64,000 bases of DNA. Source: Spirochaetaceae bacterium bin103 (GTDB taxonomy: Bacteria > Spirochaetota > Spirochaetia > SZUA-6 > Bin103). Positions within the stretch are counted from its first letter, which is position 1. Each line of letters starts with the position of its first letter. The DNA is taken from positions 1-64,000 of the forward strand of contig MPNH01000011.1 of the NCBI GenBank assembly GCA_002238925.1, read 5' to 3'. The position numbers and the translations under genes were made by a program. Positions 39,110-47,788 of this stretch are shown piece after piece. The notes under the pieces were generated by a model that saw only the letters and a list, made by a program, of their open reading frames with translations, made no database searches and was not told the DNA's origin.

Positions 39110-40765
39110 CTAACTCGGCTGTGGTTCCTGCAACTGCTCGGCCTCTTTCTTGATCTCGTCCATCAGCACCACCAAGTCGAGCACGTTCTGACTCTCGACG
39201 GTGCCCACGAACTCGCCCGACTCCCGGTCGTTGATCGGCATCACGGCGAGCGAGTGTTCGGTCATCTGTTCCATCACGTCGACGATCAGCTCGTCGGACC
39301 AGGCAGGCGGGATCTTGGCCTGCAGGATCTCCGCCAGGGTCGTGGTGGCGCGCTTGTCCTTGGCGATCGTGCGCACCTTGCTCAGTGACACGATGCCGGC
39401 CACCTTGCCGGCTTCGACCACCACGTAGTCGCGCTCCTTCGGTACCACCCAGTTCTTGGTGAAACTCTCCACCGTCACGTCCGGGGCCGGGTAGGTGCGG
39501 GTGCGGTCGAGAACGGAGCTCACCTTGACGTCGCCGAGTGCAGCGCGAACGTAGGAGAGCGGCACCGACTGCGGCAGCACGGCGGTGCTGGTCAGCCGGG
39601 CTCGCTTGATCGCGAAGCCAAGGATCGGCGGCATGAACAGGATGTAGCCGAACATGATGAGCACAAACAGCGAAAACACGTCCTGCCCGATCACCCCGAA
39701 CTCGAGCAGGACCAGGAGCAGCGCGATTTCCGCGACCCCCTTCGACATCAGCCCGGTGGCGAGCGTGAACGGCGCCTCAATGCGGGTCAGGTAGGTGCTC
39801 AGGAACGCCCCCACGAACTTGCCTACCAGCGGGATCACCGCCAGCGCCACGATCGTGGCGAGCGGCAGGGCGGTGAAGGAGAGGTCGAACTGCAGGCCGG
39901 CGGAGGCGAAGAACAGCGGCACGAACAGGCCCTCCGACGCACTGCGCATGCCCGGCATGATTTCCCAGTGCACGCGCTGCGGCAGGCCGGACAGCGCGAC
40001 CCCGAACAGCAGCGCGCCGATGGTGCCGTGCAGACCGATCTTCTCGGCCCCGACCACGATCAGGAACAGCCCGCCGAGCAGCAGTCCGAACGACAGCTCG
40101 GGCACGTTCAGGAAGCGCTGCAGGAACAGAATCGCCGGCGGCAGCACGCGCGTCGACAGCACCCAGGTAATCACCACGAAGCCGAAGATCTGCAGGAGCA
40201 GCGTAACCATCCCCATCAGGCTCGGTTCGTGGTGCTCGCCGATGGTGAACCCCACCACCAGCAGCGCGGCAACCTCGGCGATCGCCACGATGGTGAATAT
40301 CTTCAGGCCGATCGGTTCCTTGAGGTGGCCGGAATCGGCGAGCACCTTGGCTACCAGCCCGAGGCTCGACAGCGACAGGATGCCGGCCAGGGCCAGCGCC
40401 TCGGTGAAGTGCAGGCCAAGCGAGAACGGCAGTCCGGCAAGATCGGAGGTGACCAGCATGGCGGCCACCAGCGAGATGATCACCGACAGCACCGCGGCCA
40501 CGAAGTAGCGTCCGCGGATGGTGGCGACGAAGCCCTGAATGTCGATCTCGTCGAGACCCACCAGGAAGAACAGCACGAATATGCCGAGCCCCAGGAACAG
40601 CTGGATCTCGGGTGACGGCTGCACTATGCCGAGCACGGGTCCGAGCAGCACACCGGTAGCGGTGTAGGCGACAATCGAACTCAGGCCGAACCGCCCGAGG
40701 AAGCCCTCGACGAGCTTGGCGACGACGATGAGAAGACCAAGTGGGAGCAGTACGTCCAGCAACAT
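39110..40765 (-). CDS. CPA2-family cation/proton antiporter with CBS domains
   Basis: KefB/GerN-type sodium- or potassium/proton antiporter. About twelve membrane helices occupy residues 1-390, with family features LFFLVGLDEIDI, SLSSLGLVAKVLAD, HGTIGALLFGVALSGLP and FFASAGLQF. The cytosolic C-terminus carries a CBS pair (about 430-540), recognisable by YVVVEAGKVAGIVSLSKVR and SLAVMPINDRESGEFVGTV, which would gate transport by adenine nucleotides. There is no TrkA-N domain, unlike KefC. Length 551 residues. No partner gene is adjacent. Confidence 0.92.
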   Translation of the reverse strand: MLLDVLLPLGLLIVVAKLVEGFLGRFGLSSIVAYTATGVLLGPVLGIVQPSPEIQLFLGLGIFVLFFLVGLDEIDIQGFVATIRGRYFVAAVLSVIISLVAAMLVTSDLAGLPFSLGLHFTEALALAGILSLSSLGLVAKVLADSGHLKEPIGLKIFTIVAIAEVAALLVVGFTIGEHHEPSLMGMVTLLLQIFGFVVITWVLSTRVLPPAILFLQRFLNVPELSFGLLLGGLFLIVVGAEKIGLHGTIGALLFGVALSGLPQRVHWEIMPGMRSASEGLFVPLFFASAGLQFDLSFTALPLATIVALAVIPLVGKFVGAFLSTYLTRIEAPFTLATGLMSKGVAEIALLLVLLEFGVIGQDVFSLFVLIMFGYILFMPPILGFAIKRARLTSTAVLPQSVPLSYVRAALGDVKVSSVLDRTRTYPAPDVTVESFTKNWVVPKERDYVVVEAGKVAGIVSLSKVRTIAKDKRATTTLAEILQAKIPPAWSDELIVDVMEQMTEHSLAVMPINDRESGEFVGTVESQNVLDLVVLMDEIKKEAEQLQEPQPS

Positions 40766-40862
40766 GCTATGAGAACCTTGTCCGTCTATCGGATGGTGCG
40801 ATTCTAAACCTTTTCATGCCAGGACTGCACGGGGCGTCCAGTAATCTCAGTAATCTCTCGAA

Positions 40863-42398
40863 TTACTTGCCGCGGCGCGGCGATCCGCCGTCAGGCAGCG
40901 GCCAGGTCAGCACCGGCCGGCGCGCCGCCGTTGCCTCGTCGAGGCGTCCGATGGGTGTCGAATGCGGCGCGGTACGCACCAGCTCGGGGGTTGCGGCGGC
41001 CTCGGCGAGGATGGCGCGCAGTGCCGCGATGAAGTGGTCGAGGGTGTCCTTGGACTCGGTCTCGGTCGGTTCCACCATCAGCGCCTCCGGCACGATAAGC
41101 GGGAAATAGATGGTGGGCGGGTGGATGCCGTAGTCGATGAGCCGCTTGGCGATGTCGAGCGTACGGACGCCGTGGTCCCGTGCCACCAGGCGGGCGCTGA
41201 ACACCGCCTCGTGCTTGCAGATGCGCGGGTACGGCAGCTCCAGGTGGTCGGCGAGCGCGGCGCGCACGTAATTGGCGTTCAACACGGCCAGCCGGCTCAT
41301 CTCGGACAGGCCGTCGCCGCCGAGGGAACGCAGGTAGGCGTAACCGCGCACGGCGTTGTTGAAGTTGCCGTAGAAGGCACGTACCCGGCCGATCGAGCGC
41401 GGGCGCCGGTAGTCGTGGCGATAGGTGTCGCCGTCGCGGCACACCACCGGCGGCGGCAGGTACGGGGCCAGATCGGCAGTGACCGCGGTGGCCCCCGCGC
41501 CGGGACCGCCGCCGCCGTGCGGCACGCTGAAGGTCTTGTGCAGGTTGAAGTGCAGAATGTCGGTGCCCAGGTCGCCGGGACGGGCGACGCCGACCATGGC
41601 GTTCATGTTGGCGCCGTCCATGTACACCAGCCCGCCGGCCTCGTGCACGGCCGCGGCGATGTCGGTGATGCCCTCCACGAACAGGCCGAGCGTGTTGGGA
41701 TTGGTAATCATCAGGCCGGCGACGTCCGCGTCGAGCGCATCCTGCAGGGCGGCAAAGTCCAGGCTGCCGTCCGGGCCGGTGGGTACGGTACGCGACCGGT
41801 AGCCGGCCATGGCGGCGGTTGCCGGGTTGGTGCCGTGCGCGGAGTCGGGCACCAGCATGGTGGTGCGCTGCCGGCCCGCCGCCTCGTGGAAGGCGCGGAT
41901 GATCAGCGCGCCGGTCAGCTCGCCGTGGGCGCCCGCCGACGGCTGCAGCGACACCGCCGGCAGCCCGGCGATCTCGCCAAGCCATTCCTGCAACTCCCAC
42001 AGCATGCGCAGCGCACCCTGTACCGTGGCCTCGTCCTGGTAAGGGTGGATGGCGGCCAGGCCCGGCAGGTTGGCGACCTGGTCGTTGATCTTGGGGTTGT
42101 ACTTCATGGTGCAGGAGCCGAGCGGGTAGAAGCCCTGGTCGACCGAGAAATTGCGCCGCGACGTGTTGGTAAAGTGGCGCACCACCTCCGGCTCCGACAG
42201 TTCCGGCAGGGGCAGCTCGGTGCGCAGCAGTTCGTCCGGCAGCGGCGCACTGCGCGGCACGTCGAGGGGTGCGAGCTGGACGCCGGTGCGCCCCGGTACC
42301 GACTGCTCGAACAGCAAGGGCGGTGCCGGCAGCAGCGCGGCCCCGGCCCCGGCCCCGGCCCCGGCGACGGCGGTTGGGTGTTCTTGCCCGGCGTTCAT
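40863..42398 (-). CDS. gcvPB: Glycine dehydrogenase (decarboxylating) subunit 2
   Basis: C-terminal half of the split P-protein, which decarboxylates glycine on PLP and loads the aminomethyl group on GcvH. The Schiff-base lysine lies in LHFNLHKTFSVPHGGGGPGAG-like context (PLP-Lys in NLHKTF). Other family blocks are YPLGSCTMKYNPK, LQPSAGAHGELTG and DGANMNAMVG. The N-terminus (about 8-22) is an AGAGAGAG run encoded by a GGCCCC-type hexamer repeat at about 42339-42364, so that tail is probably disordered. It overlaps gcvPA by 4 bases. Length 511 residues. Confidence 0.95.
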   Translation of the reverse strand: MNAGQEHPTAVAGAGAGAGAALLPAPPLLFEQSVPGRTGVQLAPLDVPRSAPLPDELLRTELPLPELSEPEVVRHFTNTSRRNFSVDQGFYPLGSCTMKYNPKINDQVANLPGLAAIHPYQDEATVQGALRMLWELQEWLGEIAGLPAVSLQPSAGAHGELTGALIIRAFHEAAGRQRTTMLVPDSAHGTNPATAAMAGYRSRTVPTGPDGSLDFAALQDALDADVAGLMITNPNTLGLFVEGITDIAAAVHEAGGLVYMDGANMNAMVGVARPGDLGTDILHFNLHKTFSVPHGGGGPGAGATAVTADLAPYLPPPVVCRDGDTYRHDYRRPRSIGRVRAFYGNFNNAVRGYAYLRSLGGDGLSEMSRLAVLNANYVRAALADHLELPYPRICKHEAVFSARLVARDHGVRTLDIAKRLIDYGIHPPTIYFPLIVPEALMVEPTETESKDTLDHFIAALRAILAEAAATPELVRTAPHSTPIGRLDEATAARRPVLTWPLPDGGSPRRGK

Positions 42399-43759
42399 GA
42401 GTGTGTACGGTCAGGATACCCCGGCACCGCCTGCACCAACCGGTCGATGGCGGCACGGGAGTTGAGTTCGGTGGCGGTCAACAGCCAGCAGCCGTCCAGG
42501 TCCAGGTCGAAGCGGCCCAGGTCGAGGCCGCCGATGATGCCCTCCCGTTCCCACAGCCGGCGGTTCAATTCCGCCGGTGGCAGCGGCGGGCGCACCACGA
42601 ACTCGCGGAAGAACGGCGTCGCGAACGGCCTGTCCATGCCGGCAAGCTCGCCGAGCCGGTCGGCCAGGTAGTGGCTGCGGTGGTAGCACTGGTCGGCCAC
42701 CTCGCGCAGTCCCGCCGGGCCGAGCGCCGCCAGGTATATGGTCACCGCGGTGGCGATCAGCGCCTCGTTGGTGCAGATGTTGCTGGTTGCCTTCTCGCGG
42801 CGAATGTCCTGCTCGCGCGGTTTCAGGGTGAGCACGAATCCGCGCCGGCCGTCGCCGTCATGGGCCAGCCCGGCCAGGCGGCCCGGCATCTGCCGTACGT
42901 TGCGCATCGAGGTGGCGAGCAGGCCGACGTAGGGGCCGCCGTAGAACAGCGGCAGGCCGAGCGGCTGCCCTTCGGCGGTGGCGATATCGGCGCCCAGCTC
43001 CCCCGGCGGGCGCAGTATCGCCTGCGCGACCGGGTCGGCGGACACTACCGACAGTGCGCCGCCGGCGTGGGCCACCTCACTGAGTTCCGCGACCGGCTCG
43101 ATCGCCCCGAGGAAATTGGGGTACTGCACCAGCACGGCGGCGGTATCGGGATCGATGGCGGCGGCGACCGCCGCCGGCTCGGTGCACCCGGTGGCGCGGT
43201 CGAAGGGCACGGTGACGATGCGCAGACCGATCCCTGACAGGTAGGTGGCCAGCACCTCCCGGTACTCGGGGTGGACCGCCTCGCTAACCGCGATGGTGGT
43301 GCGCCCGCGGCGCAGGCGGGCTGCCATCAGCGCCGCCTCGGCGAGTGCGGTGGAGCCGTCGTACATGGAAGCGTTGGCCACCTCCATGCCGAACAGGCGG
43401 GCGATCATGGTCTGAAACTCGAAGATGGTCTGCAGCGTGCCTTGGCTCACCTCCGGCTGATAGGGGGTGTAGGCGGTGTACAGCTCGCTGCGGAACAACA
43501 GGTGCGGGACCAGCGCCGGGGTGTAGTGGTGGTAGGCGCCGGCGCCGAGGAAGCAGCTGTGGGTGTCCGTGGCGCCGTTGCGCTCCGCCAGGCCGCGAAA
43601 CAGCGCCGCCACCTCCTGCTCGCTGAGCCCGTCCGGCAGGTCGAGGCGGGGGAAGCGGTGCGCGCGGGGCACGTCGGCGAACAGCTCGTCGATCGACGCG
43701 GCGCCGATGGACGCCAGCATGGCGTCGACCTCCGCCGCGGTGTGGGGTGTATAGCGCAC
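42395..43759 (-). CDS. gcvPA: Glycine dehydrogenase (decarboxylating) subunit 1
   Basis: N-terminal half of the split P-protein, forming the heterotetramer with GcvPB. Characteristic segments: FLGAGAYHHYTPALV, TPYQPEVSQGTLQ, ANASMYDGSTALAEA, GQPLGLPLFYGGPYVG and the C-terminal REQDIRREKATSNICTNE. Length 454 residues is normal. The start is GTG at 43759, 12 bases after the gcvH stop. It is fused to gcvPB by ATGA overlap. Confidence 0.95.
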   Translation of the reverse strand: MRYTPHTAAEVDAMLASIGAASIDELFADVPRAHRFPRLDLPDGLSEQEVAALFRGLAERNGATDTHSCFLGAGAYHHYTPALVPHLLFRSELYTAYTPYQPEVSQGTLQTIFEFQTMIARLFGMEVANASMYDGSTALAEAALMAARLRRGRTTIAVSEAVHPEYREVLATYLSGIGLRIVTVPFDRATGCTEPAAVAAAIDPDTAAVLVQYPNFLGAIEPVAELSEVAHAGGALSVVSADPVAQAILRPPGELGADIATAEGQPLGLPLFYGGPYVGLLATSMRNVRQMPGRLAGLAHDGDGRRGFVLTLKPREQDIRREKATSNICTNEALIATAVTIYLAALGPAGLREVADQCYHRSHYLADRLGELAGMDRPFATPFFREFVVRPPLPPAELNRRLWEREGIIGGLDLGRFDLDLDGCWLLTATELNSRAAIDRLVQAVPGYPDRTHS

Positions 43760-43771
43760 TGCCGACTCGGG

Positions 43772-44152
43772 TCAGGCCAGCAGGTCGCGGTACGCGCTGG
43801 CGTCGAGCAAGGTGTCCTGCTCATCGGCGAACCGGCTCGGGCGCACCTCGATCAGCCAACCGTCATCGTAGGGAGACTCGTTGACCCGTTGCGGCGCCGC
43901 TTCCAGGTCGCCGTTCACGGCGGTCACCTCGCCGCTGATCGGTGCGTACAGGTCGCTGGCAGCCTTGACGCTCTCGATCACGCCGAACGACTCGCCCTGC
44001 ACGATCTCGCTGCCGACTTCCGGCAACTCGAGGTAGACCACGTCGCCGAGTTCGCCCTGGGCATGATCGGTAATGCCGATCACCGTTATCTCGCCGTCCT
44101 GGTGCAGCCACTCGTGCTCGGCGGTGTAGTGCAGATGCTCGGGTATGTTCAC
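43772..44152 (-). CDS. gcvH: Glycine cleavage system H protein
   Basis: Small lipoyl carrier that shuttles the aminomethyl group between P- and T-proteins. The lipoyl-attachment lysine is K63 in GESFGVIESVKAASD; HEWLHQDGEITVIGITDHAQ and NESPYDDGWLI are family landmarks. Two GTG codons could start it: 44152 has GGAGGAG 11 bases upstream and is preferred; 44164 would overlap the gcvT stop. The 126-residue length is normal. It is the second gene of gcvT-gcvH-gcvPA-gcvPB. Confidence 0.95.
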   Translation of the reverse strand: MNIPEHLHYTAEHEWLHQDGEITVIGITDHAQGELGDVVYLELPEVGSEIVQGESFGVIESVKAASDLYAPISGEVTAVNGDLEAAPQRVNESPYDDGWLIEVRPSRFADEQDTLLDASAYRDLLA

Positions 44153-44156
44153 TGTT

Positions 44157-45248
44157 TCAGTCACTCCTCCGATAGAAGGGTCGCGCCACCACGATGGCGG
44201 CGTGTGCGCGTCCGCGCACCAATATGGCAAGTTCGGTGTCCGTTGCGGAATACTTTCGAGCCACCAGCCCCATGGCAATGCTGCGTTGCAGCCACGGAGC
44301 ATGGCTGCCGCTGGTGACGGTGCCGATTTGCGCGCCGGCGGCGGTGGTGATCGGATACCCCTGCCGGGCGATGGCGCGCCCGGCGAGGTGCAGGTGCACC
44401 AGGCGCCGGGGGACGCCGGCCGCGCGCTGTGCGGCGATTGCCCCCGCCCCGACGTAGCCGTCGCCGTGCGACACGAACCGGCCGAGGCCCACCTCCAGCG
44501 GCGACACGCCGCGGGTCAGTTCGTGGCCGTACAGCGGCATGCTCGCTTCCAGCCGGAGCGTGTCGCGCGCGCCCAGTCCGGCCGGCTGCAGCCCGGCCGC
44601 CGCGCCCGCCGCCAGCAGGTCGTTCCACAGCGCCTCGGCGCGGTCCGCGGCCACGAACAGTTCGAAGCCGTCCTCGCCGGTATAGCCGGTGCGGGCCAGC
44701 AGCACCGGGTGGCCGGCGACGCGGCCCGGGCGGCAGCGGTAGGTGCCGATGGCGGTCACGTCGCCGGCCGCGAGTTGGCCGACGATGCCGAGCGCGCGCG
44801 GTCCCTGGATGGCGAGCAGCGCGAATTCGGCGCTGCGGTCGTTGCACTCCAGCGCGGCGATGCCGCTCGTGACGGCGCGGGCATGGTCGAGCACCGCCTC
44901 GGTGTTGGAGGCGTTGACCACCAGCCGGAAGTGGCGGTCGCCGAGGCGGTAGACGATCACGTCGTCGATCACGCCGCCGGCTTGGTCGAGCACCAGGGAA
45001 TAGCGCGCCTGGCCCTGCGTGATGCGGTCCACGTCGGCGCAGGTCAGGCGCGCCACCGCGGCCGCCGCTCCGGCGCCACGGAACTCCAGTTCGCCCATAT
45101 GGCTGACGTCGAACAACCCGGCGGCCGTCCTCACGGCGCGGTGCTCGGCGACGATGCCGGTGTACTGAACCGGCATCTCCCAGCCGGCGAACGGCACCAT
45201 GCGCGCCCCCAGGCGCCGATGAACCGAGTGCAGCGGCGTGCGGTGCAT
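44157..45248 (-). CDS. gcvT: Glycine cleavage system T protein (aminomethyltransferase)
   Basis: Tetrahydrofolate-dependent step that releases ammonia and makes 5,10-methylene-THF. Landmarks: MVPFAGWEMPVQY, the catalytic-Asp context LTCADVDRITQGQARYSL, NASNTEAVLDHAR, ARTGYTGEDGFE and GLGARDTLRLEASMPLYGHEL. Length 363 residues. It is first in the gcv operon, with only a weak ribosome-binding site (GTTGG) before the ATG. No glycine-riboswitch-like fold was recognised in the 273-base divergent spacer. The lpd (L-protein) gene is absent, as is common because it is shared with other complexes. Confidence 0.93.
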   Translation of the reverse strand: MHRTPLHSVHRRLGARMVPFAGWEMPVQYTGIVAEHRAVRTAAGLFDVSHMGELEFRGAGAAAAVARLTCADVDRITQGQARYSLVLDQAGGVIDDVIVYRLGDRHFRLVVNASNTEAVLDHARAVTSGIAALECNDRSAEFALLAIQGPRALGIVGQLAAGDVTAIGTYRCRPGRVAGHPVLLARTGYTGEDGFELFVAADRAEALWNDLLAAGAAAGLQPAGLGARDTLRLEASMPLYGHELTRGVSPLEVGLGRFVSHGDGYVGAGAIAAQRAAGVPRRLVHLHLAGRAIARQGYPITTAAGAQIGTVTSGSHAPWLQRSIAMGLVARKYSATDTELAILVRGRAHAAIVVARPFYRRSD

Positions 45249-45521
45249 ACCAACATGATACCGATCCTGCCGGCCGCTTTCAGCCGGGTGCGCGCCGCGC
45301 GGACCGAGGCCCCACGTACGCGAACGCGGGGTGCCGGCGGGAGCAAGAATCAGCAAGCACGCCACCGACTCGCCGTGGTTGCGCCGGCCACACGCCGCGC
45401 GCGGCGTCTTGCGTTCAATGGGGCGTGGCGCGACAATGGCCCCCGGCGGCCGCGGCAATCGCGGCGACCGCACAACAACGAAGCGCGTGTCGACTTCGCG
45501 ATACTTGAGGACGTACCAACC

Positions 45522-47120
45522 ATGCCGACTATGACCGGCGGCCAGGCGCTTGCCCGACAGCTGCACCGCGAGGGGGTGCGGGTGATCTTCGGCCTTCCCG
45601 GCGTGCAGCTCTACCACCTGCTCGACGGGCTCGCCGAGCAGGACGAGATCCGCTTCATCACCACCCGCCACGAGCAGGCCACCACCTACATGGCGGACGG
45701 TTACTCGCGCACCGGCGCCGGCATCGGCACCGCGCTGGTGGTGCCGGGCCCCGGCCTGCAGAACGCCTCGGCCGGCATCGGCACCGCCTACTCGGCGTCG
45801 TCGCCGATGCTGGTGATCGCCGGCCAGGTGGAGCGTGACCTGATTGGCGTGGACCGCGGCGTGCTGCACGAGATCAACGATCAGCTCGACACCGTGCGCC
45901 CGGTAATCAAGTGGGGCAAGCGCATCCTGCACGCCGCCGACGCCGCGCACGGCGTGCACGAGGCGTTCGTGCAATTGCGGTCGGGCCGGCCGCGGCCGGT
46001 GGAGATCGAGATTCCGCCCGAAGCGCTGGCCGAGGAGGCGGAAGTCGAGTTGCTCGACCCGGCTGAGTACGTGCGTTCGGCGGCCAGCGACGCGCAGGTC
46101 GCGCGCGCGGCAGAGCTGCTTGCCGCGGCGTCCAACCCGGCGATCTGGGCGGGCGGCGGCGTGCACGCTTCGAACGCCCACGAGGCGCTGCTGCAGGTGG
46201 CCGAACACCTGCAGGCACCGGTGTTCGCGACCGGCGAAGGGCGGGGTGCGATCTCCGACCGCCACCATCTCTCCCTCGGTCCGATCAGCTTCGGCCGCGA
46301 CAGTTACCGCGAACGGCGCGCCGAGCATGACCTGATCCTGGCGGTGGGTACGCGGATGGCGATGCCGGCCCTGCTCGGCGGACAGCAGGTGGTGCAGATC
46401 GACATCGACGAGGCCGAGATCGGGCGCAACTACGCCAACACCGCCGGCTTGGTGGGCGACGCGCGCGCCACCCTGGAGGTGCTGTACCGGCAGTTGCGGG
46501 AGCGGATGGCGCCGCGCCCGAGCCGGCGCGCGGAGCTGGAGGCACTTTACGCGCAGCGCTTCGACGGCACCGAGGAGCCGGAGCCGCTGAAGTCGTTCAT
46601 GCGGGCGATCCGCTCCGCCACCCCCGACGACGGCATCATCGTGCAGGACTTCACCCAGCTCGGCTACTACAGCCGCGCCCATTGTCCCATCTATGCGCCG
46701 CGTTCCTACATCACCCCGTCCTACTTCGGCACGCTCGGCTACGGCTATCCCACGGCGCTCGGCGCCAAGGTCGGGCAGCCGGACCGCGCGGTAGTGCTGA
46801 TCTCCGGTGACGGCGGCTTTCTGTACAACAGCCAGGAGCTGGCCACCGCGGTGCGCTACGGCATCAATGCGGTGGCGGTGGTGTTCAACGACCACGCCTA
46901 CGGCAACGTGCGCCGCGATCAGCGCCGCCGGTTCGACGGGCGGGTATATGGCTCGGAGCTGTACAACCCCGACTTCATGAAGCTGGCCGAGGCGTATGGC
47001 GTGCGCGGCATGCGCGCGTTCGGCCCGGAGGAACTGGAAGCGGCGCTGAAGCGAGCGGTGGCCAGCCCGGTCCCCACCCTGATCGAGGTCCCGGTCGGCG
47101 AACTCCCCATCCCCTACTGA
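45522..47120 (+). CDS. Thiamine-diphosphate-dependent enzyme, acetolactate-synthase-like
   Basis: Three-domain ThDP enzyme of 532 residues acting on a 2-oxo acid. The catalytic ThDP glutamate is E51 in TTRHEQATTYMADGY. The FAD/central domain follows (NPAIWAGGGVH). The C-terminal ThDP motif is SGDGGFLYNSQELATA with the conserved second part VVFND. It resembles IlvB-related enzymes, but no small regulatory subunit is nearby, so catabolic roles (oxo-acid decarboxylase, benzoylformate- or sulfopyruvate-like) remain possible. GAGG lies about 11 bases before the ATG. It diverges from gcvT; the long in-frame extension upstream is a shadow of gcvT. Confidence 0.85.
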   Translation: MPTMTGGQALARQLHREGVRVIFGLPGVQLYHLLDGLAEQDEIRFITTRHEQATTYMADGYSRTGAGIGTALVVPGPGLQNASAGIGTAYSASSPMLVIAGQVERDLIGVDRGVLHEINDQLDTVRPVIKWGKRILHAADAAHGVHEAFVQLRSGRPRPVEIEIPPEALAEEAEVELLDPAEYVRSAASDAQVARAAELLAAASNPAIWAGGGVHASNAHEALLQVAEHLQAPVFATGEGRGAISDRHHLSLGPISFGRDSYRERRAEHDLILAVGTRMAMPALLGGQQVVQIDIDEAEIGRNYANTAGLVGDARATLEVLYRQLRERMAPRPSRRAELEALYAQRFDGTEEPEPLKSFMRAIRSATPDDGIIVQDFTQLGYYSRAHCPIYAPRSYITPSYFGTLGYGYPTALGAKVGQPDRAVVLISGDGGFLYNSQELATAVRYGINAVAVVFNDHAYGNVRRDQRRRFDGRVYGSELYNPDFMKLAEAYGVRGMRAFGPEELEAALKRAVASPVPTLIEVPVGELPIPY

Positions 47121-47142
47121 CCGCGGTGCTCGCGTCCCACCG

Positions 47143-47472
47143 TCAGTCTTCTATGGCCAGCGCTACCTTGAGGCTTCGGTTCAGGCTCTCCATCCGGGCG
47201 TCCGACAGCGCGCCGAGGTAGTTGGTGAGAACGGACTTGGGCAGGCTCACCAACTCGTCGCAGTGTACCGCGCTGTCGTGCTTGAGTCCCTCGTCCACAC
47301 CGACGTGAACCTGGGTTCCGAGCCCGGCCCGGGTGGTGAATATCGGAGCGCACACCACGGTCGCGAACCTCGACTCGATGAGGACTTGGCGACTGACCAC
47401 CACGAACGCCCGCTGGCGCCGCGGGGCACGGCGGGTCGCGTGCTTGACCAGATAGACATCACCCCGCTTCAC
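47143..47472 (-). CDS. MazF/PemK-family toxin (endoribonuclease)
   Basis: Growth-inhibiting mRNA interferase. It opens with the signature KRGDVYLVKHATRR, followed by RAFVVVSRQVL, then the second strand ATVVCAPIF and the typical GVDEGLKHDSAVHCDELVSL, ending with LGALSDARMESLNRSLKVAL. Its 109 residues are normal. The start overlaps the antitoxin stop by 4 bases, with the antitoxin first, the standard order for autoregulated pairs. Confidence 0.92.
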   Translation of the reverse strand: MKRGDVYLVKHATRRAPRRQRAFVVVSRQVLIESRFATVVCAPIFTTRAGLGTQVHVGVDEGLKHDSAVHCDELVSLPKSVLTNYLGALSDARMESLNRSLKVALAIED

Positions 47473-47696
47473 ACGTCGTCCTGATACTCAAGCACCTCTC
47501 GGGCCTCGCGGTTCAATTCGTCCGCATGGGCATCGAGCGCGGCAAGCTCGTGCCGGTCCCGTTCGGAGCGCCGGAGTGTACGCAGGTAGCTCCAAGATGC
47601 CTGCTCGATGAACGCGGATCGATTCCTGGGCTCGACCTCGTCGGAGAGAGCCCGCAATAGTTCCTCGGAGAGTGTTACTGATGTCTTGACTTTCAT
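47469..47696 (-). CDS. Ribbon-helix-helix antitoxin of the MazF pair
   Basis: 75 residues. Residues 3-40 (VKTSVTLSEELLRALSDEV then RNRSAFIEQASWSYL) form a ribbon-helix-helix DNA-binding domain. The acidic, Arg-rich C-terminus (RDRHELAALDAHADELNREA) is the usual toxin-neutralising tail. An inverted repeat 32 bases upstream is a likely autoregulatory operator. It is the first gene of the toxin-antitoxin operon. Confidence 0.88.
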   Translation of the reverse strand: MKVKTSVTLSEELLRALSDEVEPRNRSAFIEQASWSYLRTLRRSERDRHELAALDAHADELNREAREVLEYQDDV

Positions 47697-47727
47697 ACCG
47701 CTGAAAGTACCACTTCTGGCTACGTAT

Positions 47728-47745
47728 TTCAGCCCATCGGCTGAA
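47728..47745. promoter_or_regulatory. Inverted-repeat operator candidate for the toxin-antitoxin operon
   Basis: A perfect 7-bp inverted repeat, TTCAGCC (47728-47734) and GGCTGAA (47739-47745), with a 4-base spacer. It sits 32 bases before the antitoxin start, in the position where ribbon-helix-helix antitoxins bind to repress their own operon. It also lies between the divergent amidohydrolase gene and the toxin-antitoxin pair. Sequence-only inference. Confidence 0.5.
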
Positions 47746-47788
47746 CCCGTTCGAATCTGCGGCGGATTCCGGCTAAACTCACGCCACG

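Noticed and set aside
45249-45521. Glycine riboswitch before gcvT
   Set aside because: The region was scanned on the minus strand for the conserved aptamer cores, and none was recognised.
44145-45521. N-terminal extension of the ThDP enzyme over 1.3 kb
   Set aside because: The extension lies antisense to gcvT, has no ThDP-enzyme similarity, and the family start with a ribosome-binding site is at 45522.
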